The notes beneath the pieces were generated by a model. It searched no databases, was not told the DNA's origin, and was given only the letters and a program-made list of their open reading frames with translations. This document shows positions 6,221-14,199 of a stretch of DNA of 34,397 nt, piece after piece. Position 1 is the first letter of the stretch. Every line of letters begins with the position of its first letter. The stretch is taken from contig CALANA010000020.1 of the NCBI GenBank assembly GCA_937925925.1, forward strand, positions 1 through 34,397, read 5' to 3'. The position numbers were made by a program, and so were the translations under genes. This stretch comes from an uncultured Chloroflexales bacterium. GTDB taxonomy: Bacteria > Chloroflexota > Chloroflexia > Chloroflexales > Chloroflexaceae.

Positions 6221-9148
6221 GTGATTGAGAAATGCAACAAAGTCTTTCCAACCTGTTCTAACATGAATATCAACGTCCAGCAGTATATCGCAGATCTAGA
6301 ACAGCAGGTCGCAACCCAACGGCAGCAACTGGAGATCCTGTGGGCCGAACGCGATCAACTGCATGCCCAACGGTCACAGGGAACGGAATGGACAGGTAGT
6401 ATCAGTGCTAACACAACGCCTGTCTCGGCGGAATTACCCCTCCTTCAGGCCCTCGTCGAGCATGCACCGTTGGCAATGAGTGTCACCGATCTCGATGGAC
6501 GTTATCTGATCGTCAATCGTTATCTGTGTGAACAGTTGCAGCATCCAATGGAACAGTTGGTAGGGATCAGCTTCGACACGTTTTTGCCAACCGATATGGT
6601 AGCTCAGAGCCAGGCCGATCGGGCGTATATTCAGGCAACCGGGTTGACAATCAAGCGTGAATACACGCTTACGATGTCTGATGGCCCGCATGTATTTTCC
6701 CAGACCCTGTTTCCAATCAGGGATGCAACGCATACGCTGGTGGCTTTTGGCAACATTGCGATCGACATCACCGACCGCAAACAGGCCGAAGCCGAGTTGC
6801 ACAAATATCAACAGGTGCTGGAGCAAAGCCCCAGTTCCGTGGTGATTACCGATGCCAGAGCACGGATCAAGTACGTTAATCCCCGGTTTACTGAACTCAC
6901 CGGCTACAGCCTGGATGATGTTCGTGGACGAAACCCGTGTATATTGCAATCTGGACAGACGCCGCGGGCCACCTATCGCAACCTATGGGCCACGATTCTG
7001 TCTGGGCAAGCCTGGTACGGTGAATTACTGAACCGGCGCAAAGATGGCAGTCTCTTCTGGGAGTGGGCCGCAATTGCGCCCATCGTTGATGCTCACGGCA
7101 ACATCACCCATTTTGTGGGCATCAAAGAAGACATCACGCTGCGCAAACAGATGGAGGCTGATTTACAGCAACTCAATACCGAGTTGGAACGGCGGGTTCA
7201 AGAACGCACAGCCACCCTGGAACAGGTGAATACGCAACTTGCTCAATCCTTAACCCAGCTTGAAGCCGTATACGCTGCCCTGCTCAATAGCGATGCACGC
7301 AATCGGGCTTTGCTGGATGCCTTACCAGACTCGATGTTTCTCTGTACCTATGATGGCACGGTGTTAGATGTCCATCTGGGGACGTCCTTTCCGTTGCAAC
7401 TGCCCGCGGATCAGATTATCGGGCAGAACTGGCATAACGCTATGCCAGCTCATTTTGCGACACGTTGTGATCAAGCGACGGCGGCCTTGCGCACATCCGG
7501 CAAGCTCCAGATCTTCGAGTGGCAAACGCAGGAGCGTACATTTGAGATCCGACTTACCGAGTGTGGAGCGGATCATGTGCTGGCCGTGGTGCGCAACATT
7601 ACCGCTCGCAAGCACGACGAGCAACGCCTACACCAGTTGGCCTTCTATGATTCATTGACCGGATTGCTGAATCGGGTGGGATTTAACGAAGCCCTGGAAC
7701 AGGTACGACAGCAACTGGATGCGCATTTCGCCATCCTCTTGCTCGATATTGATCGCTTTAAGACCATTAACGATAGCCTGGGGCATCGGTTTGGCGATCA
7801 AGTTCTGGTGGCAATTGCGCAACGTCTGCAGCAGTGCCTGCCGCCGCAGGCACTGCTGGCGCGGTTGGGTGGAGATGAGTTTGCCATTTTGCTCGATCCG
7901 GTATCCGACGATACGCTGATCATGGGTGTGGCCGAAGCCGTACAACACGTATGTGCGGCTCCGTTTAGTGTTGGTACGGCTGAAACATATGTGACGGTCA
8001 GTATCGGGATTGCCCTGAGCGACATCAATGCCCAACCCTCATCTGATCCGCTGCGCGATGCCGATACTGCCCTGGCCCAGGCAAAAGCGGATGGACGACG
8101 CTGCACCGTCGTGTTTGACACGGCGATGCATCTGCAGATAGCGACCCGGATGACGCTGGAGACAGAGTTGCGCCGCACATTCGAGCGGCAGGAATTGCGC
8201 ATCTATTATCAGCCGATCATCAACCTTGCCAGTGGTGAACTCCATGGGTTTGAGGCGCTGGTGCGGTGGCAGCATCCGCAGCGCGGGCTTTTAACGCCTG
8301 ACACATTTCTCGCCATAGCCGAGGAGGTGGGCCTGAATATCGCTATTGACCGCTGGATGCTACGCGCAGCCTGTCGTCAGTTGCAGGAATGGCAGACTCG
8401 GTATGTGACACCACATCGGTTCACGATGAGCGTGAATCTGTCACCGCTGCACCTGATGCACTCGGAACTCCTGGGCACGGTCGAGCAGATCCTCAGTGAA
8501 ACCGGGGTGGCCCCCCAACAAATCAATCTGGAAATTACGGAAGGCAGCTTTATCCAATATCCAGATACAGCCCTGACACTCCTGGAACAACTCCGCAAGC
8601 TAGGAGTACAGATCAGCCTGGATGATTTTGGCACCGGCTACTCGTCGTTGAGCTATTTGCAACGATTTCCACTCACGACGTTGAAGATTGATCGTAGTTT
8701 TGTACAGCGAATGGATACGCAATCACAGGATTGGGTGATTGTCCAAGCACTGGTGATGCTAGCACACTCGCTGGGTATGAATGTGGTAGCCGAAGGTGCC
8801 GAAAATGAAGTACATCTGGCTCATCTACAAACGTTACAATGTGACTATGTGCAGGGCTATGTCTTTGCTGAACCTTTAGATGCCATTTCCGCTGAGGATT
8901 TCATATGTTCCTGGCAAACAGAGGCGGAACGAGCTGTGCCAGACCAATCCCATGGCGTAGTCCATCTCGTACACCAGTCTAATGGACATAATGGTGTGCA
9001 TACATATTATGATTATGTCCCGGATGGATTCCGCCAACCCCCAACCACCAGCGGCACCCACCAGGTTGAAGTCTATCACCAACGTTGGCAGCGTTCTCAT
9101 GGGCTAGATCGCCAGTTTGATACCCAGGGATCGCATTCCGGTGAATGA
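6221..9148 (+). CDS. PAS-PAS-PAS-GGDEF-EAL c-di-GMP signalling protein
   Basis: A 975-residue protein starting at GTG 6221, seven bases after AAGGAGA. A coiled N-terminus is followed by PAS modules at about 72-188, 192-312 and 355-463, with a coiled coil at about 312-350. The diguanylate cyclase domain (about 472-630) has an intact GGDEF at 550-554 but no RxxD inhibitory site: the expected place reads PPQA. The EAL domain (about 642-890) has EAL at 678-680, LEITEGSF, DDFGTGYSS (from 801), LKIDRSF, AEGAENE and VQGYVFAEPL. The main metal and catalytic residues of active phosphodiesterases are therefore present. About 80 residues after EAL are His/Gln-rich and unrecognised. No membrane span is visible, so it should be cytosolic. 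It follows two PAS-STAS genes on the same strand, suggesting one signalling locus. Net cyclase or phosphodiesterase activity cannot be decided from sequence. Confidence 0.93.
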   Translation: MIEKCNKVFPTCSNMNINVQQYIADLEQQVATQRQQLEILWAERDQLHAQRSQGTEWTGSISANTTPVSAELPLLQALVEHAPLAMSVTDLDGRYLIVNRYLCEQLQHPMEQLVGISFDTFLPTDMVAQSQADRAYIQATGLTIKREYTLTMSDGPHVFSQTLFPIRDATHTLVAFGNIAIDITDRKQAEAELHKYQQVLEQSPSSVVITDARARIKYVNPRFTELTGYSLDDVRGRNPCILQSGQTPRATYRNLWATILSGQAWYGELLNRRKDGSLFWEWAAIAPIVDAHGNITHFVGIKEDITLRKQMEADLQQLNTELERRVQERTATLEQVNTQLAQSLTQLEAVYAALLNSDARNRALLDALPDSMFLCTYDGTVLDVHLGTSFPLQLPADQIIGQNWHNAMPAHFATRCDQATAALRTSGKLQIFEWQTQERTFEIRLTECGADHVLAVVRNITARKHDEQRLHQLAFYDSLTGLLNRVGFNEALEQVRQQLDAHFAILLLDIDRFKTINDSLGHRFGDQVLVAIAQRLQQCLPPQALLARLGGDEFAILLDPVSDDTLIMGVAEAVQHVCAAPFSVGTAETYVTVSIGIALSDINAQPSSDPLRDADTALAQAKADGRRCTVVFDTAMHLQIATRMTLETELRRTFERQELRIYYQPIINLASGELHGFEALVRWQHPQRGLLTPDTFLAIAEEVGLNIAIDRWMLRAACRQLQEWQTRYVTPHRFTMSVNLSPLHLMHSELLGTVEQILSETGVAPQQINLEITEGSFIQYPDTALTLLEQLRKLGVQISLDDFGTGYSSLSYLQRFPLTTLKIDRSFVQRMDTQSQDWVIVQALVMLAHSLGMNVVAEGAENEVHLAHLQTLQCDYVQGYVFAEPLDAISAEDFICSWQTEAERAVPDQSHGVVHLVHQSNGHNGVHTYYDYVPDGFRQPPTTSGTHQVEVYHQRWQRSHGLDRQFDTQGSHSGE

Positions 9149-9160
9149 GTGGGGTTATAG

Positions 9161-9261
9161 CAAGGCTATACGAATGGTACATCGGAGTCCAGTCTTTCAC
9201 CTGGACGGAGCAAGACCCAGGCGAAAGCCGGGACGCCAGTTCTTCACAACTGATGCAGGAT
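9161..9261. repeat. Dispersed ~100-bp repeat, copy 1
   Basis: Homologous to 26149-26250. Shared blocks include ATGGTACATCG, GGCGAAAGCCGGGACGCCAG and CTTCAC-ACTGA. It starts just after the GGDEF-EAL stop. The GCCGGGAC core links it to the CCCGGCT palindrome arrays. Confidence 0.7.
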
Positions 9262-9370
9262 TGCTCTATGTGGTGGCTTGAAGCCCATGCCCTTTTCGCC
9301 TGCGGCCGCGAGGACATCCCTCCACGTCAACACGGCGGCAGCATGGCTGCTGTACGTCATACACCCTTTC

Positions 9371-9870
9371 ATACTGTTTCGACGTGACCCTTCCGCATGT
9401 TCGTGTCATGCACCCGCGGTTCGCGGTCGTTCATCACCCCATGGGTTTCGCCTTCGGCAGCGCGGTCTTTTTTCTCTTGTGGTTCCCCTTTTCGCCGAAA
9501 GCGAAAAGGGGAACCACAAGAGAGTCCCTTCCCCTGCGGACGCAGAGGAAACGCGGCCGCAGATGATCCACCGCGTACGTCTGGACATGCGGAAGGGGAA
9601 GACGAACCAAAAGAGGCGGAAGGGCGAAGTCAAAATTCCGCATCCGTTGCTCAGTCTGACGCTTGCTCATATGACCACGGGACTTCCCCTGGAAAGTGAT
9701 TGTGAGGGGTGAGAGCTTCCTCCGAAATCCCCGGTCTGGTGCGGCTTCGCCGCGCCGCATCAGACCGGAACATGGGCGGGGGCCGCAGGCCCCCGCACCC
9801 CCCGCCGTGACGCAGTCTCGTTCGAGGACGAAGGCAAGAATATGCGAAAGGTTCACGTCGAAACGGTATA
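9371..9870. mobile_element. MITE-like element, ~500 bp, with 32-bp terminal inverted repeats
   Basis: The left end 9371-9402 (ATACTGTTTCGACGTGACCC...) and the right end 9838-9869 are inverted repeats with 28 of 32 positions matching. The flanks ACCCTTTC (9363-9370) and ACCCATTC (9871-9878) differ at one base and may be an old target duplication. Inside are the 37-nt repeat 9424-9460, a perfect 23-bp hairpin (9473-9523), and a second terminal-like motif at about 9602-9635. That motif suggests two fused or nested copies. The right half (from 9636) is homologous to 22065-22323. There is no transposase frame, so any movement would depend on another enzyme. Confidence 0.6.
9473..9523. repeat. Perfect 23-bp inverted repeat, 5-nt loop
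   Basis: Arms 9473-9495 and 9501-9523 are exact reverse complements (TCTCTTGTGGTTCCCC... and its mate) around the loop CGAAA. Transcribed, it would be a very stable hairpin. It has no downstream T-run and sits inside the MITE-like element. Confidence 0.85.
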
Positions 9871-9907
9871 ACCCATTCACGGTTCAATTCTGCGGTGGGC
9901 AGCGAAC

Positions 9908-9936
9908 TTGACCGTACTATACTGGTGCAGTATAAT
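9908..9936 (+). promoter_or_regulatory. Strong SigA-type promoter with palindromic operator
   Basis: TTGACC (9908-9913), a 17-bp spacer, and a perfect TATAAT (9931-9936). The dyad TATACTG-GTG-CAGTATA at 9918-9934 overlaps the spacer and the -10, which is where a repressor would block RNA polymerase. The promoter lies just right of the MITE-like element and points to the YfhO-type gene, leaving a leader of about 120 nt. Confidence 0.75.
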
Positions 9937-10063
9937 TCGCTTGCATGAGTGTTCTATTGTGACAATGTATGGTACATTTATGTGGTTAAGAACGGGTGGT
10001 CTATGGAGTTTCATATAACGATGATGACAAGGAGTGTATCAACTGTAAATAAGATATTTGGAA

Positions 10064-11236
10064 ATGCGTAAGGAAATAATACCACAATCCGCATCCCACT
10101 CACATACCTTGGTCTATCGCGGTTGGCTTGCTCTAGGGCCAGTCCTCATCATCACCCTCTTTGCGCTTCTGCTGATGTGGCGTCCCATTGTCCTGGGGCA
10201 TACGTTTTTACCCATTGATGGGTTGTTGCACCTGCATCCCTGGCGCTATTCGTATGAGCGGGTACCGGTCAACAATCCGCGCAACACCGATCCCACGCGC
10301 CAGCTTTTCCCGCGTCGCCTCCTGACGAATGACATTGCAGCCCAGGGCGAATTGCCACTCTGGAATACGTCGATTCTCACCGGGACACCACTGCTGGATG
10401 ATGGTCAACTGGCGTTTTTTTATCCACTAAGTTTGATCTTTTTTTTGATGCCCGTGGCCATGGCCTTTGGTTATTATGCGTTTGTCCACCTGATACTGGC
10501 TGGTGTTGGAAGCTATTTCTTTACGCGCCAGATCGGGGTGGGGCGCGGCGGGGCGATCCTGGTCGGGCTGAGTTATATGTTGAGCGGTTATATGCTCACC
10601 TGGCTCCAATACCCGAAACATACTGCGGCCACGGCCATGCTACCCTGGTGCTTCTGGGCGGTGACACGTGCCCTTACATGTACTCGCTGGTCAGGATGGT
10701 TGCTCTGTGGCGCAGTACTGGCGTTGCCGGTGCTGAATCATCTTCAGGTTGCATTTTATGTCTATGTGGGCGTTGGCAGCTTTCTAATCTGGGGCCTCTG
10801 GCATACTCCGCGCTGGTCGTTGCGCCTGCGCCATATGGTGGGTTTCGGCCTGGCGGTATTGCTGGCGCTCATGCTGAGTGCAATCCAGCTTCTGCCGGCG
10901 CTCGACCTGGCGGCCACCAGCCAGCGCAGCAATCTGCCCTTTGCGCCCGGCAACAATGAGGTGTATTTCCTTATGCTGCTGCGACTGGTGCTGCCGGCGC
11001 TCGAAGGTGCGCCACGGGTTGGCCCGCCGCCAGCCTGGGGGGTGACACTCCTGCAAGTACCCTACCCCTATGCAGGCCTGATTCCACTCCTGTTGCTGCC
11101 GCTCACACTCTGGTTTACGCGCTACCGTGCGAGTCTCTTTTTTGGCCTGTTAGCGGTGGGCGCGTTTGCGCTTGCTGTAGGTAGTCCGCTCCTGGAACTA
11201 TATTATCCGGCTCGTGCCACTCTACCCCCAGTTTGA
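10064..11236 (+). CDS. YfhO-family membrane protein, N-terminal portion (frameshifted)
   Basis: Encodes about 390 residues with many hydrophobic helices, starting with GPVLIITLFALLLMW near residue 27 and followed by a loop typical of the family (HTFLPIDGLLHLHPW, LPLWNTSILTGTPLLDDGQ). YfhO-like proteins are large polytopic membrane proteins linked to glycosylation of surface polymers. This frame ends early at 11236 after ELYYPARATLPPV. The next frame continues the same protein from 11214, so one inserted C at 11207/11208 would explain the break (expected reading ELYYRLVPLYPQF). The start is uncertain: ATG 10064 or TTG 10058, neither with a close Shine-Dalgarno; AAGGAG at 10029-10034 is too far away. 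The promoter is at 9908-9936. Confidence 0.8.
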   Translation: MRKEIIPQSASHSHTLVYRGWLALGPVLIITLFALLLMWRPIVLGHTFLPIDGLLHLHPWRYSYERVPVNNPRNTDPTRQLFPRRLLTNDIAAQGELPLWNTSILTGTPLLDDGQLAFFYPLSLIFFLMPVAMAFGYYAFVHLILAGVGSYFFTRQIGVGRGGAILVGLSYMLSGYMLTWLQYPKHTAATAMLPWCFWAVTRALTCTRWSGWLLCGAVLALPVLNHLQVAFYVYVGVGSFLIWGLWHTPRWSLRLRHMVGFGLAVLLALMLSAIQLLPALDLAATSQRSNLPFAPGNNEVYFLMLLRLVLPALEGAPRVGPPPAWGVTLLQVPYPYAGLIPLLLLPLTLWFTRYRASLFFGLLAVGAFALAVGSPLLELYYPARATLPPV

Positions 11237-12566
11237 AGACCATACCCGCTGGTTTGCGCTCTGGGGGTTTGCGGTTGCGGTGCTGGCTGGCATGGGGGCC
11301 GAGATCATCGCCACAGGGAACTGGCGAGCGTCGGTTCCAGCTGAACAGCAGCGTATGCGCAGGGCTAACCGCCTGCTACTCGTGGGCCTGGCGCTCTTTC
11401 TGGGTGGATGGGGGCTGTACCATCTGCAACTCTTCCAGCCCGCCTCGCGCTACGGCCTGTATATTACGATGATCCGGCAGCAACAACTGCTGCCACCGCT
11501 GCTCTTTGCCAGCGGCGGATTGGCGGCGTTGTTGCTGCTGTCCTGGCGGCGCTTGCCTGGCACAGTGCGCTGGGCACCGCTGCTGCTACTGGTCTTTGCC
11601 GACTTGAGTTGGTATGGTGGCAGCTACAATACCAGTACAGATATGGCTATTCTTGATCCAACCAGCAAATTAACCGACGAACTGGCTAGCTACCCTGCCG
11701 ATTTGCTGGCTGCAAGCCAGGTCTTTCCGCCGACGCGCCAGACCGCCTTTCTCCAGAGTCAGCCTGGCCCTTTCCGCATAATGGGCGCGGCACCGGATGT
11801 GCTGCCGCCGAATGTCGCGGGTGCCTATGGACTGGAAGATATTCGGGGCTACCATTCGCTCTTCACCCAGCGCTATATGCGCCTGGCGCGCATGGCTGAC
11901 GGCAAGGATTTTACACGCGATAGTGAAGGCAGCGCTGTCTTGCGTCCCTATTTCACATCGTCATATAACAATCGACATATACTGGACATGCTCAACGTGG
12001 AATATATTGTTTTTGGGCCAGATAACGCTGGCGCTGAACGCTATGCGCCACTGGAACTGGTGCATCAGAGTAGCGAGGGCTGGATCTATCGCAATCCAAC
12101 AGTCTTGCCACGGGCCTGGCTGGTTCATCAGGTTGAGGTGATTGCCGATGATACAGAGCAACTGGCTCGTATGTCGCAGCCCGACTTTGATCCGAAAACA
12201 ATGGCCGTGGTCGCTGAACCGCTGCCGCCGGTCGGCCCGGCAGTAGCTACCCCGATGCGCCCCATCGTTCAATATCGCCCGAATCACATTCGCGTGCAAG
12301 CCAGCCCGACTGCACCGGCACTGTTGGTATTATCCGATGCCTACCATAACGGCTGGCAGGTACGGGTCAACGGCGAACCAGCCCCACTCTATCGCGCCAA
12401 CTATGCGCTACGGGGCGTCTGGTTGCCGCCCGGCACACATACGATCACCCTGGATTATCGCCCGCAACCGCTGGTGTGGGGGGCCGTTCTGAGTGGCGTG
12501 GCCGTCCTGATCGTGGTTGGGGCAGTCGTCTCGCACATACGGCGACTTCGGTTGCCACGCTTATAA
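11214..12566 (+). CDS. YfhO-family membrane protein, C-terminal portion (frameshifted)
   Basis: Continues the 10064 gene in a different frame, reading VPLYPQFEDHTRWFALWGF and then more membrane helices (LLLVGLALFLGGWGLYHL, LLPPLLFASGGLAALLLLSW). A large extracytoplasmic domain follows, with the conserved YfhO ending: LLVLSDAYHNGWQVRVNGEP, then LYRANYALRGVWLPPGTHT, then a final helix (AVLSGVAVLIVVGAVV) and a basic tail. GTG 11214 is where this frame becomes open; it has no ribosome-binding site and is probably not a true start. Together the halves make about 835 residues, normal for the family. If the frameshift is real the gene is broken; if it is an assembly error the gene is intact. Confidence 0.85.
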   Translation: MPLYPQFEDHTRWFALWGFAVAVLAGMGAEIIATGNWRASVPAEQQRMRRANRLLLVGLALFLGGWGLYHLQLFQPASRYGLYITMIRQQQLLPPLLFASGGLAALLLLSWRRLPGTVRWAPLLLLVFADLSWYGGSYNTSTDMAILDPTSKLTDELASYPADLLAASQVFPPTRQTAFLQSQPGPFRIMGAAPDVLPPNVAGAYGLEDIRGYHSLFTQRYMRLARMADGKDFTRDSEGSAVLRPYFTSSYNNRHILDMLNVEYIVFGPDNAGAERYAPLELVHQSSEGWIYRNPTVLPRAWLVHQVEVIADDTEQLARMSQPDFDPKTMAVVAEPLPPVGPAVATPMRPIVQYRPNHIRVQASPTAPALLVLSDAYHNGWQVRVNGEPAPLYRANYALRGVWLPPGTHTITLDYRPQPLVWGAVLSGVAVLIVVGAVVSHIRRLRLPRL

Positions 12567-12660
12567 TATACGCGGCACGTGCTGAACCTGACCGGGTTCT
12601 GCTGTTCGTGCAAAGACATGGTTCACATAGTTAGGATAGGGAGTGCGGCCAACTGCAACA

Positions 12661-12815
12661 ACGCATGCCCGGCTCAAGCCGGGACTCCCGTTATTTGCAA
12701 CGCATGCCCGGCTCAAGCCGGGACTCCCGTTATTTAGAACGCATGCCCGGCTCAAGCCGGGACTCCCGTTATTTGTCACGTATGCCCGGCTCAAGCCGGG
12801 ACTCCCGTTATTTGT
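12661..12815. repeat. Tandem palindromic repeat array, four 39-bp units
   Basis: Units start at 12661, 12700, 12739 and 12778, exactly 39 bp apart and nearly identical. The core is the palindrome CCCGGCT-CA-AGCCGGG followed by ACTCCCGTTATTTG. The core is shared with the 387-570 array but the flanking part differs. It lies just after the YfhO-type gene. Confidence 0.93.
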
Positions 12816-12939
12816 TCCATATAAGCGCTGAACCATGTCAAAGGCGCAGAGGAGCAATGTGTGTCTCTGCCTTTGGTAGACATGTACGTGGCATGTTGCT
12901 CCTGCGTCTACCAGCGGTACGGGCTGCGGCGTTTTGTTG

Positions 12940-12970
12940 GCAGGTGCAGGGGTGCATGCACCTGCTTTCT
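12940..12970 (+). terminator. Possible terminator hairpin between convergent genes
   Basis: GCAGGTGCA (12940-12948) and TGCACCTGC (12957-12965) form a perfect 9-bp stem followed by TTTCT. It lies immediately beyond the MFS stop codon and could serve the plus-strand transcript. The T-run is short, so this is tentative. Confidence 0.4.
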
Positions 12971-14159
12971 ACCGCCCCTCCTCCCGCACCAGCAACAGAC
13001 CGATAATCACACTCAGCACCACTAACCCACTCGCCAGCAATCCATTAACCATGAACCCATAGTTCTGCCACAGGAATGGGCCAAGCAGCGAGCCAAACAC
13101 TCGACCTATACCCATCGCCGCCAGACCCAGTGCCAGTACCGTACCACGCATCGACGGCACCATTTCGCTCAAGAGTGGAAAGGTGGAGATGAGTGCAAAC
13201 TCAAAGCACAGTCCCATCAGCAAAAACAACGGAAGGAACAGTGTCCAATTTCCGGCACTAAAGGGCAAGGCGGCCTGAATGATAGCCAGAGCTACCAGCC
13301 CCAGCAGCACAGCCCGCCGCTTGCCCAGGCGATCAGTTAACAGCGCCGACCCGCCCGACCCACCCAGCTCGACAAAGCCCAGCAATCCGAAGATTAACCC
13401 CAGTTGCTCGGTCGTCGCGCCAAAATCGGCCTGCAACCAGCCAGCATAGACAACAAAGATCAGTTCGATGGCCCACAGCAGACAGGTCAGCAACAGTATC
13501 GCTCCCCACACATTGCGCTGGCTGAGTGCTATCAGCGCCGACCAGCGATGCGGAATATGCGCAACATAGGTGGGTGACCTGCCCGTGGGCAAGATCATGC
13601 ACGTTCCGATCACCAGCAGCAAGCCCATGCTCAGCAGAATGGCAAAGGCTGCCGCCCGTGTACCACTGATCTGCACGACGTGGGTCATCAACGTTACGCC
13701 CAGCAACGCCGACAAAGCCCACGACGTTTCGATCAACCCTAGCACGCGCCCGCGTCGGGCATAATCGGTGCGGGCGCTGATGTAGGATTGCAAGGCGGGT
13801 TGATACAGCGCCGCACCGAGTCCGGTTAATGCATAACCGGTTAAAAACAGCGCGAACGATGGTGCAAGCATACAGCACAGTGTTCCGCTACAAAAGAAGA
13901 GTAATGCACTGATCATTGTGGTGCGTTCCCCACGCATATCTGATAAAATACCACCCATGGGACTCAACAATGATACCCCGACCTGCATCGTTACGAGCAG
14001 ACTGACCGTTGGGAGATCAAGCGCAAAATCCTGGGCCAGAAAAACCAGCAGCGGGTAAATCATGCGAAAAGATGTGTTAAGCGTGAACCGGCTGATCAGC
14101 ATGAGCATAATTTGCCAGCCCGTCAGTTGGTTCGAATCAGTATGTTCTATTATGGTCAT
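12969..14159 (-). CDS. Major facilitator superfamily transporter
   Basis: A 396-residue protein with about 12 hydrophobic helices and no other domain. MFS motif-A-like loops are visible in both halves: GGILSDMRGERTTM between helices 2 and 3, and SALLTDRLGKRRAVL between helices 8 and 9. Acidic and basic residues are kept. The size and layout fit the DHA1-like drug or metabolite exporter group, but the substrate cannot be read. AGGAG is 5-6 nt before the ATG at 14157-14159. A 17-bp dyad at 14183-14199 lies just upstream and may be an operator. It converges on the YfhO-type gene and is divergent from the esterase-like gene at 14581. Confidence 0.9.
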   Translation of the reverse strand: MTIIEHTDSNQLTGWQIMLMLISRFTLNTSFRMIYPLLVFLAQDFALDLPTVSLLVTMQVGVSLLSPMGGILSDMRGERTTMISALLFFCSGTLCCMLAPSFALFLTGYALTGLGAALYQPALQSYISARTDYARRGRVLGLIETSWALSALLGVTLMTHVVQISGTRAAAFAILLSMGLLLVIGTCMILPTGRSPTYVAHIPHRWSALIALSQRNVWGAILLLTCLLWAIELIFVVYAGWLQADFGATTEQLGLIFGLLGFVELGGSGGSALLTDRLGKRRAVLLGLVALAIIQAALPFSAGNWTLFLPLFLLMGLCFEFALISTFPLLSEMVPSMRGTVLALGLAAMGIGRVFGSLLGPFLWQNYGFMVNGLLASGLVVLSVIIGLLLVREEGR

Positions 14160-14182
14160 AATGCTCCTATTGGTTGACCACT

Positions 14183-14199
14183 GTGACGAAAATCGTCAC
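14183..14199. promoter_or_regulatory. Dyad upstream of the MFS gene
   Basis: GTGACGA-AAA-TCGTCAC, a perfect 7-bp inverted repeat 24 bp upstream of the MFS start codon. It could be a repressor site controlling efflux. The flanking TTGACCACTGTGA also resembles the ends of the repeats at 19047 and 25462, so it could instead be an element remnant. Confidence 0.35.

Noticed and set aside
11195-11240. Programmed frameshift
   Set aside because: No slippery sequence or obvious downstream structure; a simple one-base insertion explains the break better.
12661-12815. CRISPR-like array with 39-bp period
   Set aside because: No unique spacers; the entire 39 bp repeats, so it is a tandem palindrome array.
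12940-12970. Firm intrinsic terminator call
   Set aside because: The stem is good but the T-run is only TTTCT, so it was kept as tentative.
14125-14140. GGTTCGAATC, resembling a tRNA T-loop
   Set aside because: Lies within the MFS coding region and no acceptor or anticodon stems can be built around it.
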